Assembly (NCBI GenBank): GCA_030141605.1
Contig: JAQGDQ010000317.1
Location: 124,001 to 188,000, forward strand
Direction of reading: 5' to 3'
DNA length: 64,000 nucleotides
Source of the DNA: Tubiluchus corallicola
Lineage: Eukaryota > Priapulida > Priapulimorpha > Priapulimorphida > Tubiluchidae
Positions 1-14,100 of the stretch are shown here, in pieces. Under the pieces are notes generated by a model, which searched no databases, was not told the DNA's origin, and saw only the letters and a program-made list of their open reading frames with translations. Position 1 is the stretch's first letter. Each line of letters begins with the position of its first letter. The translations under genes and the position numbers were made by a program.

Positions 1-2078
1 TCAGCCAGTGAATTGTTTATAGCAAAATTAGGCATTGCAAAAGTAAATAAGCTGTAAATGCTAATTACTTTGTGATAAGAGCATGCAGCAAATTGTTTCA
101 ATTCCTGCTAAATTTTGCTTTAATTTTTGTTTTTGCAAATATTTAAAAGACCTCTGCAGTTACAGGTGTGCTTACTTTTCAAGTTCAGTAAAAGGACAAA
201 GTTAAAGCTTCCCCAAGTAGTAAAATCTCTATGCTCTAGATTCCCTACAGAAATCAGACTTCATCCAAGATGCATCTAGAGAGTAGAAACCTTTACTTCT
301 CTTACTGCCCGAAATAAAGCTTCATCCAAGATGTGTCTAGAGTACAGACCTTTACCGACCTTTACCGACCTTTACCTCTCTTGTTGCTTCATTAAATATG
401 AATATTTTGGGTTTAGCCCGATGCGATGCTATGGCCAGTATTAAATAGCCCAGGAATTCCAAGAACTGCGTGTATACAACACTATCCCAAACTTGCAAGC
501 ATTGCATCTCTTCATCCGGAGTTAATTCATGAAATAACAAGTCATTCCATTAGATCTGTAAACATAAACTGGTGAATGCTACCTGATTGACATCGTCAGT
601 AGTCAGTAACAGTGGCTCATACTTTAGTTGACAAAATACATGAAGTTCTTTTTTTATTTTAGTGAAACAACAGCTTAGAACATCTTGGTCTGTCATTGTC
701 ACTAGATGCACTGCTAATGATAAAATGAAAATAATACAATTAGGACGCTATTTGTATCTTACGATGCTACACTTTTATACAACTATCATGAAAACCTCCA
801 TACAGTAGTAGTCAAAATTTATTTTTCTCCCAAAGTTTCATAAATCACATTATCTGTAAAATTGCAATAATCTTTTATCAATTAACAAGTCAATAAAATT
901 TCTGAAAATATGCTCAGTAATCTGAAAATAGAAGAAATCCGACAAAATCAATTTCATGGAGCTTCTAAACAGAATACAGTGTTACTAATATAAGAAAACA
1001 TGCTACATTATCATATAGATAAGAATAATAAACATAGCTGCCATAATGCTAACAATCTAAAATATTAAGTACATTTATCATCATTCTAAATTTAACAAAG
1101 GATTATTTAGTAAAGAAATAAATAAACGCCAAGCAGGTTTAATAACTAAATACTACATTTTTTCAAATTACTATTGTACACACTAGTTAAAATTTACATG
1201 AAGCAATTTTTATTTCTAAAATTTGACAATTAGTAAAATATATCTGCCTTGGTGACACATTTGCAGCATTTTCTGGTAATATTGTACATCATAATTTACA
1301 TTAACTGCAAAATTTGTAACAGTTGTTTGAACACTTGTAATAAACTACAAATCTTGCATATCTCTTGAAGCATAATTCTGGCACATTCTTGCACCAATTT
1401 TCACAACCTCATCAATGGTGACATCTACCCATACACGACTGAAGTTATACATTTTCTAAAATATTCAATCATCCTGTTGTTATTTCAGCTTCACGACATG
1501 GTACGGTTTCATTCCATTTCAAATTTCAGTTACAATTATTACAGTCCCCTAGTTTTTAAAATTGTTTAACTTTCAACTGAAACAGAATGTTGTAATGGTG
1601 ACTTTTCAGTTGCGGATCGGCTAAGCTGTTACAAAGTGTAAGAAGTAGTGTAAATGCTAGAATTTATATTTTACTCCAAATTAATAAACACCTACTAGAG
1701 CTAATAAAAATTAAATGCATAGTTTTTACACTAGGGTACAGTACTGATTCATAACAAATAGTAATATGTCTAACCACAAATATATGCTGTTCTTAAGTAG
1801 TCAACAATCATTAGGCATTTCTGCACTTGGACGCTAATTCGATGTGGAACATGGGACGGAAGAAATTTGTCTACACACTATTAGAAAAACAAACATTTAA
1901 GGCACCAAATGCTTTTTTGTTGGACGGCATAATAAAGAATGAAAAAACTTTTTGGAGTTAATTTTATCACTCAACAGTTGAGAGGAAGGCTGCAAGGTGG
2001 GAGTGCTGCCTTCATCTGGTTCCCCAACTGCATCAACCAGTTTGAGGTACAATAATTTTATTTTTTTATTATTGTTCT
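1..2078. other. 3' flank of calpain gene, no gene seen
   Basis: AT-rich sequence beyond the calpain stop codon. It should contain the calpain 3' UTR, because transcription runs right to left here. AATAAA-type hexamers on the minus strand lie only 9-22 nt past the stop (plus positions 2057-2070), and another lies near 1208-1213, so the length of the 3' UTR cannot be decided from sequence. A short local tandem of a GACCTTTACC unit is visible around 349-376. No exon or recognisable transposon was found. Confidence 0.6.
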
Positions 2079-2105
2079 TCATGCTCTCATAGCTTCTTCT
2101 AGAAA
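2079..2105 (-). CDS. Calpain terminal coding exon 18 and stop
   Basis: Eight codons (FLEEAMRA) and TGA at 2079-2081. Two acceptors compete: TTTTGCAG (used here) gives the family-like ending [19 protein letters not shown] six bases later would give only KKL. The first fits the usual LxEWLxxTM ending better. Confidence 0.8.
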   Translation of the reverse strand, partial: FLEEAMRA

Positions 2106-5100
2106 CTGCAAAACAAACAAAAAATTAGTTACTTTGTGAGGTACTGATTAGCAAAGCTGTCTCTAGAATACTGATTCGAATATCAGTGAAAAAGCAGCAT
2201 TTCGGGTTATTTCCTTCACTAATAATTCTTGTTAAAGTCAGGCTCATCTAATTTATACATATCTGTGTGTTGCCATTATCATTTCAATAATAAAATCTAT
2301 TAGCACACCTAACCCTAACTGAAGATTCTACACAAACTGCAATAACACTTTCACAGAGATGTATTATAGACATGGGAGTCCGCGCAGGAGCAAATGCACG
2401 GAAAGGACATTTAAACTTAACAATTTCATTTTTACATAAATAACTTACCTCACGTAAAGTAAATGTCATTCGTCCATTGCTACCTCCTTTGGTTTTAAAT
2501 GCATCTACAACATAATATTGCAGTGCAAAGATCAAGAAAAATCAATTATTTAAAAAAGTTAGACAAATATAAGTTTTCAGAAGTTTACCTTAACTGCAGA
2601 ATATTATTAATGTGACTTGCACTTTCTAGCATTTTCCACACACAACATCATTACACCAGCACACAATATAATCAGTAAAAACTCAACTCAATGGAAACAA
2701 GCAATTATTCAAAATACTTACTATTTAAGATGCGTAATCTTACAGCACACTGGATAAATGCATCATATGATATCTGCTGCTTATTGTCAGCATAGCGAAA
2801 TACTAGATTTGTTAATGTGTTAGTAGTCAAATGATAACCTAGAAACAAAAAATATTATCTGCAAAAATATCATAAATACTATATATAACTTTTTAAGACT
2901 GCAATTGTTCTGTTTTTTAAATGTAGTATTTATCTAAAATGAATTATGCATGGTAATTATTAGAATCTGTAAAAAACTTATTGTATTTTCGTTTATTTGA
3001 CTAAAACATATTAAACAAATATATGTACTTATCAATATCCCAAAAATTGGGGCATACATTGCAGAATGTTGCCAGCAGACAAGTGTAAGAGTGGAACATT
3101 TTGTGACATTCTTATAACTGAAGTGGGAAAACTGCATGTATTATAGTTCAAGAATAATCTGGTAATTTGAGGTTCAGATGTGCTAGCAACGTACCTAAAC
3201 TTTGTAAGGCTAACTTTAACTCATATGATGCTATACTGCCAGAACTATTAGTGTCTTGCGTGGTAAACACAGTCTAGAAAAAGAAAAAGATTAAGGATAA
3301 AAGTTATAAAAGGTTAAAACCTTGGATTTCTTTTAAGTAATGACAGACAAAACAGATTCGGTAGTATAAAATATTTTGATCAAGGCAGATCCTGTAAGAA
3401 TGTATCATTAGTGTCAACTATTGCTAATTTGAATTTAAATTAAAAGAAAAATGAGCCATTTCAACAAACAACATTTTTTGCTCTAGAACGAGTAAAAGAA
3501 TTTCAATCTCACATACCTTCCACAATTTCAGGTAGCTCCACAATAAACGAAATTCTTGATACCCCAGTTTTCCAGAACCATTTTTCTGTCAATAGCTAAG
3601 GATTCATTTAAAAACAATCCTTAATTATATTTTATAATTGCAGTAAATTTCTTATTCATGCTCAAAACTCTATGTAAAAATGCATGACAAGAAATGCATA
3701 AATGACCATACAAAAATATGGCAAAGATACATTTTCACTTATTGGTAGAAAATTTTAATGGAAAAACAATTGCATTAAGCAAGCCTCACACCAAAAATTT
3801 ATAATGACAACAAAATGTTTACAAATAACAGCTGCTTAGTAATATGGCTATGCGGATTTCTGAACTAATAACAGTCGGTATTTTTTATTAAGCTTGGTAA
3901 TTTATTACAATTAATGGGGATTGCCCTACAAATGCAAAACTTTTACAGAAAGGATACATCAAAAAAGGAGACCATTAGTTTACACGTGCCTTCTCCCAGC
4001 TTCTGTTGTAATATGTGGGTCATCACTTGATGCAACTCATATGCATCAACTACCATGTCCTGAAATGCAAACACAGGCCAAATTAATTTTAATAACACAG
4101 TAAGCTCTAGTCGTCCTTTATTTTGTGGTGCACTCGTGATCGTGGTGTAGTGTTGTGCTAGTTACAACAGATAATGATAGAAGTCGACAAAAATGCTTTG
4201 AACTGCAGGTTATTATCTCTGTTATTTTAAACGTTTGTTTATTTCAAAGTTAAAGAACCTTTTTGAGTTTTCAGTCCAGAACACAACACTGTGACGGTGA
4301 ATTTACTTTCCACTATGCCAAACCCAAAACGTAATACTATAATGAATTGTTTCCAGTGAGCGAAACATGTGCCAAAACTCAGAGGCAGTTTAGAAGTTTG
4401 CCTCTCTTACAAGCCTAGCATCAGTGTTAGTCTGAGAGAGAGTGCCAGTCAGTCTACTCTGCTCCCTGAAGCCACTATGCCTGACTAAATCAGGAAATAA
4501 GAAAATTCTAGTTTGTGCCAGCTAATTTCTAGTTTGTCTCAGTTGTGTAGCCCAGTGCCGGGCAGCGTTGTCCCACTGAGGTATGCACACAGGACTGCAG
4601 GAAAAAGCGTAAAACTGACATACACAAAATTATTCAAAATAACCCTACAGCACTGCAACACAAAAGTCAGTATAGCTAATTAAGTTATCTCACCTCGCCG
4701 GAATGTTCATAGAAAAATTTACGAAGTGATTCATCCAGTGGTCTGTCAGGAGCGGAAGGTGTGGGGGTGGGTGGTTGTGGCACAGTGGCCGAACTGTCAA
4801 GCCTGTCATCAGCACTTCTGGAAGAAAGATTATACTTCACTTTAGTTCTAAATCCACAATAACAAAATGTAATCCAATATAGAGATAATTTTTAAGTGCA
4901 ACTTTTTTATGTAGTTCAGCCCAGTGCAAGGCAAGAACATGGCAGCGGCAGGACCAGAAACTAGCTAATTATCAAGGGTAGTCCTCTAAAATTATATAAT
5001 GAAGCGAAATCTAAAGTAGAATAAAAATGTATCACAAATGATACAAGAAAAAAATCATTATTTATTCTTAAAATTTGTGTAATTTTGTGCAAGTTACCTA

Positions 5101-8100
5101 TGACAACACACGAAACAGAATGTATATTAATTTAGGCATCTCTTTAGTATTGACTCTAAATATTTAAGTAGTAAATATTAAGTATTTTTGAGGAAAAAAT
5201 AACCCCAGAGCCACTGGTCAATACTTTTGTGTAAATTGGTCTATGCCTGTGCCTGTTTTCGGAATCAGAATGAGGCAAATAAACAAAGTTTTTAGGTCAA
5301 AATAACTTAGACAAGTTGATTATATACCATTCATTTTAAAATTTACATAATACTTTGAAATAAGCTTGCATAAGTTCAACACTTCCTTCATGATACCCTG
5401 TAGAAGAAAATAAAACTGCCTACTCTGAATAATTTTCTGCTTCACTAAACACACGAATCATAAAATCTGCCTCCTCATTTGGATCCCAAGTAGTCGGCAC
5501 AACAACATACGTTCCAGGGAAAAGCACAAGCCGCTTTATCACAGACCTAAAAAGTAATTAAACAATGCACAGAATTTAAATTTATGCAAGTAACAAAATT
5601 ACTGACCAAAACTGGGTGAGGCCAGACACATAATCAGATGAACATCCGACTGGCTGAAGTAACTGAATTACACTAAAAGCTGCGCATAGAGTATTGCATT
5701 TAATACTTGTACAGCAAAGGAAAGGAATCGGCTACCGAAATTATCAAATCATAGCAAACTAATACTGGTATACTTGCTGAATACAAAATCAAGTCATGCT
5801 GATAATAATTAACCACTACAATAACGATATGAAAAACTGTTTATGTTTTAAACTTACTTGCAACTCCCTGTGATTGACATTTACTAACAAAGATGGAAAA
5901 AATAAAACAAAAAGAAAAACCTGTAGAGACCATGTAAATTCTGACATACCTCTGATTTATATAGTAATCGCATGCTGCTACCCAACGATTATAGTCAAAG
6001 TAGTGTTTAGGCAATGGTACATGATAATCACTCTTAAGCTGAAGTAAAACATAATTATTATAAGAATGCCTGGTATTTTACAAATAAAAATGTGGTAAAA
6101 TTCTTCTATGTTTGATGTTCTGCAATCAAAATATTTAAACCACAAAATTCAAGTCTAAAACAAAAACGAAAAGCAACATTTTAAACTATGTAATGTTCCT
6201 ACGAATAATCCTACCTCATAAACAACAAAACCAACAGTTAAGTTAGATGCTCCGGCGTGTCTCATCTTTCGTCGATCTTTCTGCATCAGCTCAATTACAA
6301 AACTCGCTCTACCATCTTCATCTTCATCAGAATCCTTTACATTCACAAGAAACTGTGGATTCGTCCAAAACGTTTCTGGACAAAGTAAAATGACAAATTT
6401 CACATGCAGCAAGTCTCATTATATTCTCTTGTAAATTGTTTTAGCAGCTTGCATTAAAATGCTTGTTTTCATATGGCAAAAAATGATCCAAATTGACATA
6501 AAAATAGCAAATTACCCATTTCAACACAACAATTATGAGAGAGTGTTAACAATTAAGATTTCTAACGTGCTAATTTCTCTACCAAGAGTATGAGTATGGC
6601 CTAGTTACATGTATGGTAAAGAAAGCAACTTAATATTGCCACTTGCATAGCAGCAACAAAAAATAAGTAAAACAAAAATTAATTTCCTATTAGTTACATG
6701 ATGGTAAACAGTGCAATTTTCTACTGACGTGTGCACAGCAGCAACGAAAAAGCAAGTAAAACAAAAACAACATCCTCTACCTCAATTTGATCCAGCACTT
6801 TAAAGACACTAGTTGACTACTTCTCACTCACCTCTATGTTTAGGTCTGCCACCCGCAGAAAAACCCCGCCTCCAGCGAGAATGTAGCTCACTCACTTTCC
6901 ACGTTCGTGGCGGATCTATCAAGGCATCAGCGGTTAAGTTACAAATGGTCAGCTCATCAAAATGTTTTACAAAATCGTGAAAATCCATCCTGTAAAATAC
7001 CATTTCAAGCTAAATACAAGAAGCGCATAGATAATAACTGTAAATAACATAAAGAATGAATTTACTGCAATGCTAGTCTGTAAAAACAATTACACTTAAA
7101 ATTATCATTACTGTGAATGCTAACGAACCTACCAAAATTCACCATCATCTCTTCTAACTAAACCCATATCTGCTCTATCTTCTGGTGGTATACTATTCCA
7201 CTCTGGTGATCTAAAAACAGCAGTTAGTGATAAAAGTTCAAAGAATAACAAATTATAAAAGAGCATCCAGGCTACAATGCCGGATGGCTTAATTCAATGA
7301 TAGCGTGCTCGCTTCCCACCCGGGAGGTTGCGGAATCAACGCCCATCCGAGTCATACCAGACATAAGAAATGGTACTTAAAAACTTAAAAAAAGTTTATC
7401 GAAGTAACATGCGGGTAATAATAATTGGGACCACCTTGGAAATAAGTATTGAGTTACTTAAGGTGTTATCCCTGGACTATGTCCTAAACAAAATTATTAT
7501 TACTATTATTAATATTATTGTAATGCATCAATAGTGTCTCAAACAAAGTCAGTACAAAATGGTTTGTTCTGAAGACCTACAACATAAGAAAGAACACACA
7601 CATGCCCACCCACGTGCTCTCACACACAAATGTGTGAAGCACACACACGCACGCGTGGGAGGAAAAGTTAATTGATGTGAAGTCATATTGTGTACTTAGC
7701 GAACGAAGTTGAGCAACCCCCGAGTCTGGTCAGCAAATGCTCCGAGACCATTTCAAATGCCATACTTTGCTATTTACCCAAACTACCATCTTGAAAAATA
7801 ATGTATAAACATTGCTGTTTTGATAACAAACACGGCTAAAGTCTCTAGTGGGTGAGTTAGTATCTCATCTCAGAGAATCATCCATGTTATTGAGATATGA
7901 GCTGGGCCTGTCACAATCATCTACATTAAATAGTCCCTGTACAAAAAAACATTGATGTGACACATCAGTGAATGTGAATACTGAAAATTGTTTAAAAACT
8001 ATGCATATGAATGTATTATTTCAGTTATCTAATTTACTCATAGAAGTCTTCACAGTATTCACTTTTCGGCTTTTTTTGTATTATCCTATGCAAATGTTTT

Positions 8101-11100
8101 AGCCTAAATGACATTCACTGAAATTAGAAGATACTGGAACTTTTACAAGAGACTAAATTTTCTTTCCAGATTATCACTTACCTGTCACTCCATGGTCCCT
8201 TCCATTCCACATGTGATCCCCAGGGATTACGGATCCGGATCAAGCTAATGTTTTCCTCACCTTGGTCTGAGATGAGACGTATTTGCTTCAAATCTGTTAC
8301 ACTGTAAGCATGTGCTGTCGCCAGTCCACTAGGAAGAATGATATCATCACTTGTTCCCTAAAGTAAAAACAATTCTGATTGAAAGGTGCAAAAGCATCTT
8401 TTGATTTTGTTTTACTAATGTACTGTTTTGCATCCAAATCAGTGTGTTCTTAAGCAGGTGTTTACTTTCTGCCTTCCAAGTGGTGTGGTTAACATCCAAG
8501 TTTCGGATTTAATAAAACATTTATAGAGCTATGGAATGATCACTCACTGTATTAATTGGTGTTCCTTATTTTTTGCAGGCATTCTTTAAAATAATGTTTT
8601 GAAGTTACTAAAACAATTATTTAAATATAGGTTATTTAATGTTTTCCTGCTATCATGAAGCAAATTACAGAAGCTACTTACCTAGAAGAAATAGATAGGG
8701 GTGAGCATCGAACGTTCGAATCGAATTCGAAAGCGTTTTTTTAGTTCAAATTCAATTCGAACTAAAATTATAGATTTGAATAATTCAACACTTCAACCAC
8801 ATATGTTCTTTATCATTAAAACATTTGAAACAGCATGCAATTAGCACAATTTAGCTGCGATTTCTGTGCACAATTTTTAAACAAATCATTACTGCAGAAT
8901 AAAACAGAGTAATATGCATTATCTTTGTAAGACTGCTTTTTACTGGTATTTCGAAAATTTGTCCAAAAATCTTTAAAATTCGATTCGAATTTGATGCGAA
9001 TTCGTTTTCTGGTAGAGAATACTCACCCCTAGAAATAAATCAAACTTTCTTAGTTGATACTTATCATGATTTTAGAACTGTTAAAATACCATTTTATACT
9101 TATCATTTGTAATAACAGTAGTAACTAATGAATTAACGAATGTACACTTCTTACTCGTATTGAACAAGCAATTAAAGAACTTCTGTCCATAGCTTTAAAC
9201 AACAAGTTAACAAGATTGTGTGGCACTTTTTCTAAAACATATTCTTCAACTAAGCCACCAGTGAAATCCGTCAGTGCATCTGCAGCCCGGCCACCCTTTA
9301 ACGATTCATAAGAACCATGCAACCTGGAAAAAAAATTATGAAAAATATAACATTTTTGTCACTTGCAATAAGCACTTAATGCAATTTTCTGAGCATTTAC
9401 AAAACATTATTGAACTTTAACAAGTGCAGCTGGCAAACCACTGGCATAGCAATACTTGTTCTTGCAGGATACTTGCCTTGCAGTTAGATCAAATGCACTA
9501 GAATTCTGTCTGCCAAATGTCTATAAATGTATAAGGCATTCGATGATCAGTTTACACCTATAAAACTGTACAGTGAATTGCAGCAAGTCACACAAGGCTT
9601 GCACACACATATGCTACCTTGATAACACTACAAGCTGCATATACACTGAATTCCTACTAAGTTAGACATCTTTTATGAAAACACTGTCGTTTATTTATAA
9701 TAAAATGTACTCCATGTTTGAACTGTTCATAAACTGGAAAGTAAGAATTGACATAAACTATTGTTAATGAAAACACCTGCATAACTTCTTAATGTTAGTT
9801 CAACAGCTGCAATGCAGAAGAGGCTTTCATGTAACGTACAATGTGACAACATATATACAGAGACTGCAAAGCTCAAATCAAGTACAGAGAAAACGAGTTT
9901 TGCTTGGTATGCTTTCATTGCAGTTGCAGGCAGCTCGGACACACAAAGTATTCAAAGTAAAATTACACATGTTTCTTCTCCCCTTTATAAATGACTTAAA
10001 ACTTCCCTGGCTACAATTATCATTGACTACAAGCCAAAACTGGAAAGCCATACCACTGTCTTTATCTATAGCAGAAATTGGCCATACTTACTGACTTATT
10101 GTCACAAACAACAATAATGCCATCAACAAAGAGAAAATAAATGTACATACTTGGCATACGCTTTCTCGAGTAAGCTGCCCCAAAACTCTGAAGGGTCATT
10201 GGAATGTACAAACATTGGTCTTCCCCTGTAAGTTGGCAAACGGTCATCTACTATCACCTCTTCCCATCGTCCAAATCTCCAAAAATGAAATCTAGAATAC
10301 GTTAGAACAGTAATTACAGTATATTACAACGGTATACCCTGTTATGGAAATGAAAAACTTTCAAAATAAATAAAAAATGCAGCCTGCACCATATAAAGTA
10401 TCATAACTATGTATCTCTGGTTAGATTCAGGTGCAGACATACTCAAAGGCTATTTTAACTAGAAAGGTATTTTGTACATTGACATGGATCGTGATTTTTA
10501 TTTACAGTTATATAAATATCTTTGAAGAAATACAGCCATTGTCATATGGTGTGGCTTTACATTTAAACCTTTATCAGGCCAGCTGTGGTCTGATATCTCA
10601 TTAATAAGTCATGATTCGTTCGGCTTGCCATTGTTTATCAATCACCTGCACTACAGTGGTAGGCACATTACAACATGAGCATGTTGTGTTGTCATACTTA
10701 GATCGCTAAAAAACTGTAAAAAAATTTCAATTTGCTCTGAATGGCCTTGCCCTGAATGGTTCTGAATTCACAAGTTACGAGAATAACTCATACACTACAC
10801 CAGCATGAAGATGGATTACTTCCAGCTGAGAAAAATTGGCAACAGGCAAAACTTGTTGACAGTTAGACAGACAGAATCACTTCGTAGGGGCAACTCTAAT
10901 CACTGTTTATTAGGAAACTGCTAGGCAAGTGATTAAATGTTTAGCTTCCAGAAATTCTTTGGGCAACAGTGGGCGAGCGGGTAACAGATTCAAAGCAAAA
11001 CCACTACGCTAGCGTATTAGCGCATGAAAAACGTACCTGCTTGCAAACAAAACGGTACTTAACATGATTGTTTCTATATATGTAATGCACAAAAGGGAAG

Positions 11101-14100
11101 TAAAGATGACACAAAAGCAGGAAAGGCTGTTTGAGCACATACAAATGTCTTATTCTAAGTATGTGAAGGAAAAATATTGAGTCAATTAAGCGAAGTTATT
11201 TGAGTCAATTACCAATAGTTTTTATGTATATTTGAATAAAAGAGGCCCGTTCCAGGTGTTTTTGGGTCTATTAAGGGACTGAGTCTATTAACTGCGAGTC
11301 TATTAAGCAGCGACTACTGTATTATGGATACACAATATGTAACAATTTCATGTCACATGTTCAAAACAGCTGCCATTTCAGAAAAACCCATGCTAAATCC
11401 AACAAATTAACTTAACTTTTTTATGTTAACATATTCTAACACAATTCTCCCTTTATTTGTGACTACTAGTTTAGCAGCATTCATAGACAAATTTTCTCCT
11501 TTAAAATGAATGACTTGGGCTGCAAAGTACTTTACACGTTATCACACATTTTTGAATTGAAAAACAAAAAAGCTTAATTTATCTGGGGTGCCGTAAAATC
11601 CACGAAATGTGGCATTACACATAAATGCGTAACACACATGCGTTCCATAGAACAGACAGACAATTCACTATAGTGCTGCTCCAATTAATCAGATTTATCG
11701 AAAGTCAGTCCACCGTGACGTTTGACTAAGTGCTCGATCATAAAGTTACATGATGGATGACTGCTTAATAAGGTAATAGTAAAAATTTGCATACGTTATT
11801 ACTCCTCTCTGCCCTTTGTTTAGTGTGGTATAAAAAATATATATCGTCAGTTAGAGGTAAAATTAGAGGCGTGTTAAAGGTTCGGTTCACCTTAGGAATG
11901 TATGCTAAAGCGGGAAAATGTAGAAGTCTGGTTTTCAGCTCGAAGTTTTTTGATCTTCAGAGTTCATTATCCAAAGAATAAAATGGTAATTAATTTCCTC
12001 GTTGGTACACTTTTAACAAAGGTGCTACGTTGCAGGTGTGAAAATTAAACCCGGTGCCAAACAATCTGCGCATAGCAAAGCTACGCAATCGGCAGGAATT
12101 AAAATATTTTGTATGGTAACTTTTATTTAATTATAGCAGTACTTCACCTTATCTTCTACTTAGTAAACACGCCTTTAACAAAGCAAGTAAAAATGGTAAA
12201 AACTTCACTACAATCGTCAGTGCGTTAACACTGCAATGCGTTAACAAAATATTCATGCAAAAACAAGTCGAAAAGAAAGAACCATTTGTGGGTAGACAAG
12301 ACAGGCTGTAATTGTTAAAAGAAAAAAGGCTAACAGAAAAAATACCTTGGAGTACATTTTAAGTAACTATCTAGATAAATGCTTTAATTGGTATCCGATA
12401 AAATTATCAAAAAAATTTAAACTTGTTTACCATTCACAATTGTGTTTAATAGCTCTAGCCCCGTAATTAATTCGATTCTCTGCTAAGTGGCTAAACGTTA
12501 ACGCTATCTTCCCAACATCCCAGTCATACACTCTTAGCTGATTTAATACAGGCAGATAACTACAGGAACTTTAACACACGCACTTTATCAGCTTTACGTA
12601 CTTAATGTCGTATACTTTCGCTGTGTTATCAACGTTATTGCTAGAGCGATTCGTGTGCTTGTTCGCAGTTAATTTCACCTTTACTGTGAGTACCGGGAGT
12701 GAGAATGAAAATACACGTCATATATCACATCATATTGTGCTTGTAAAAACAAAAGCCGTTTGTTGTGGTTAATCACTTGTTAGTTTCTGGTCGGTTTAGT
12801 TAATCATCATATAAATTAGGACAAATTATGACTTATTTTTGGTTGATTGCATATTACTACCTGTGACCTTGCAAACTACCCAAGAGCGCTTGCGTGAACT
12901 GACATTCGATACTGAATTGCTGTAGATTCAGTCAGTTTTAGGAATGTGATCTTCAGTTCAGTTTTCCCGAAACATAAATTCTGCCTTCAACACACCTCTA
13001 GGTAAACCAACATAGAAGATAAAATAACAGTTAGAAGTTTCACGTTCTTATTTTATACTGAAGCAATATTATGAAACTTTACGATCAATCATTGAAGGTT
13101 TATGAATTATCGTAGAAATGAGACTGATTCCCAACACTAATTCACAAACTAAAGAACAATGTCAAGTTCCATACCTAAATATTCCAGCATAAAAGTGATC
13201 GCTGAAATTTTGGTCAGGCGGTGCAACTCTGTATAGCAGAGACCTGTCATCTGAGAGTGAAGCAGCTGCAGCAACAACCCAGCAGTCACCTAAAACATGC
13301 AATGAATGCTTATCAGTATTTATATATAACAATGACAATCAAATGAAATCAAGTTTTTTGCAATCCACTGCAATATAAATTGTACAAGCTTAATTTGACT
13401 ACACAAATGTAATATATACACCAGAATGTGCCAAGGCTAATGTAACACATCTCAGTAAGTATACACAAAGACACAAAGAGAGTCCACTACTGTTTTGCAC
13501 TAGTGACTAGAACTATAATAGGAAGCAATATGAGTTAAAAGGTGTTTTATAGCAAACAAATTGTAAATTAGAGACCTAGTTCTCCTTGAATAAGATCAAA
13601 TCGTCCTCCACCATCAGCATAAAACTGAGGTCTTCTAGCCCATTGCTTGCAAATAGCCTAAAATAATGACAAAAACAAGATCAAAACTGATTGAGTCAAA
13701 TTTGAATAAGCAGAAAACACAGGAGAATTCTCAAGCTTGTGCAGTTGCAGTTGCTTGTGCAGTGCAACAACAGAGGTGAAAAACGGATAGCTCTAGTGTT
13801 GTCATCTGCCCAAGTCTCTAGTTTAAAAATCAGTAAAAAAAGAACAAAGTTTTCAAAATGGCAGCAAGACAACAGCTTATAAATAATGCATCTTTTATTA
13901 TGTTCATTATCTGGTTGCTTCACTAATTTTTTTGAAGTATTAGTAGCATTCGAGATTTGTTTCAATTGACTAGATTGTTTAAATGCATTATTCAGTACTA
14001 TATTATTATTATTATTATTACTATACCAGCTTACTGGTATGTATTTTTTTAGTAGTATCAAATAGCGAATACAATGCTTAAAATGTAAGCTAGTAAACAA

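Noticed and set aside
7281-7350. tRNA gene
   Set aside because: A and B boxes are present but the cloverleaf does not close and an ATT-tailed body follows; it is a SINE head.
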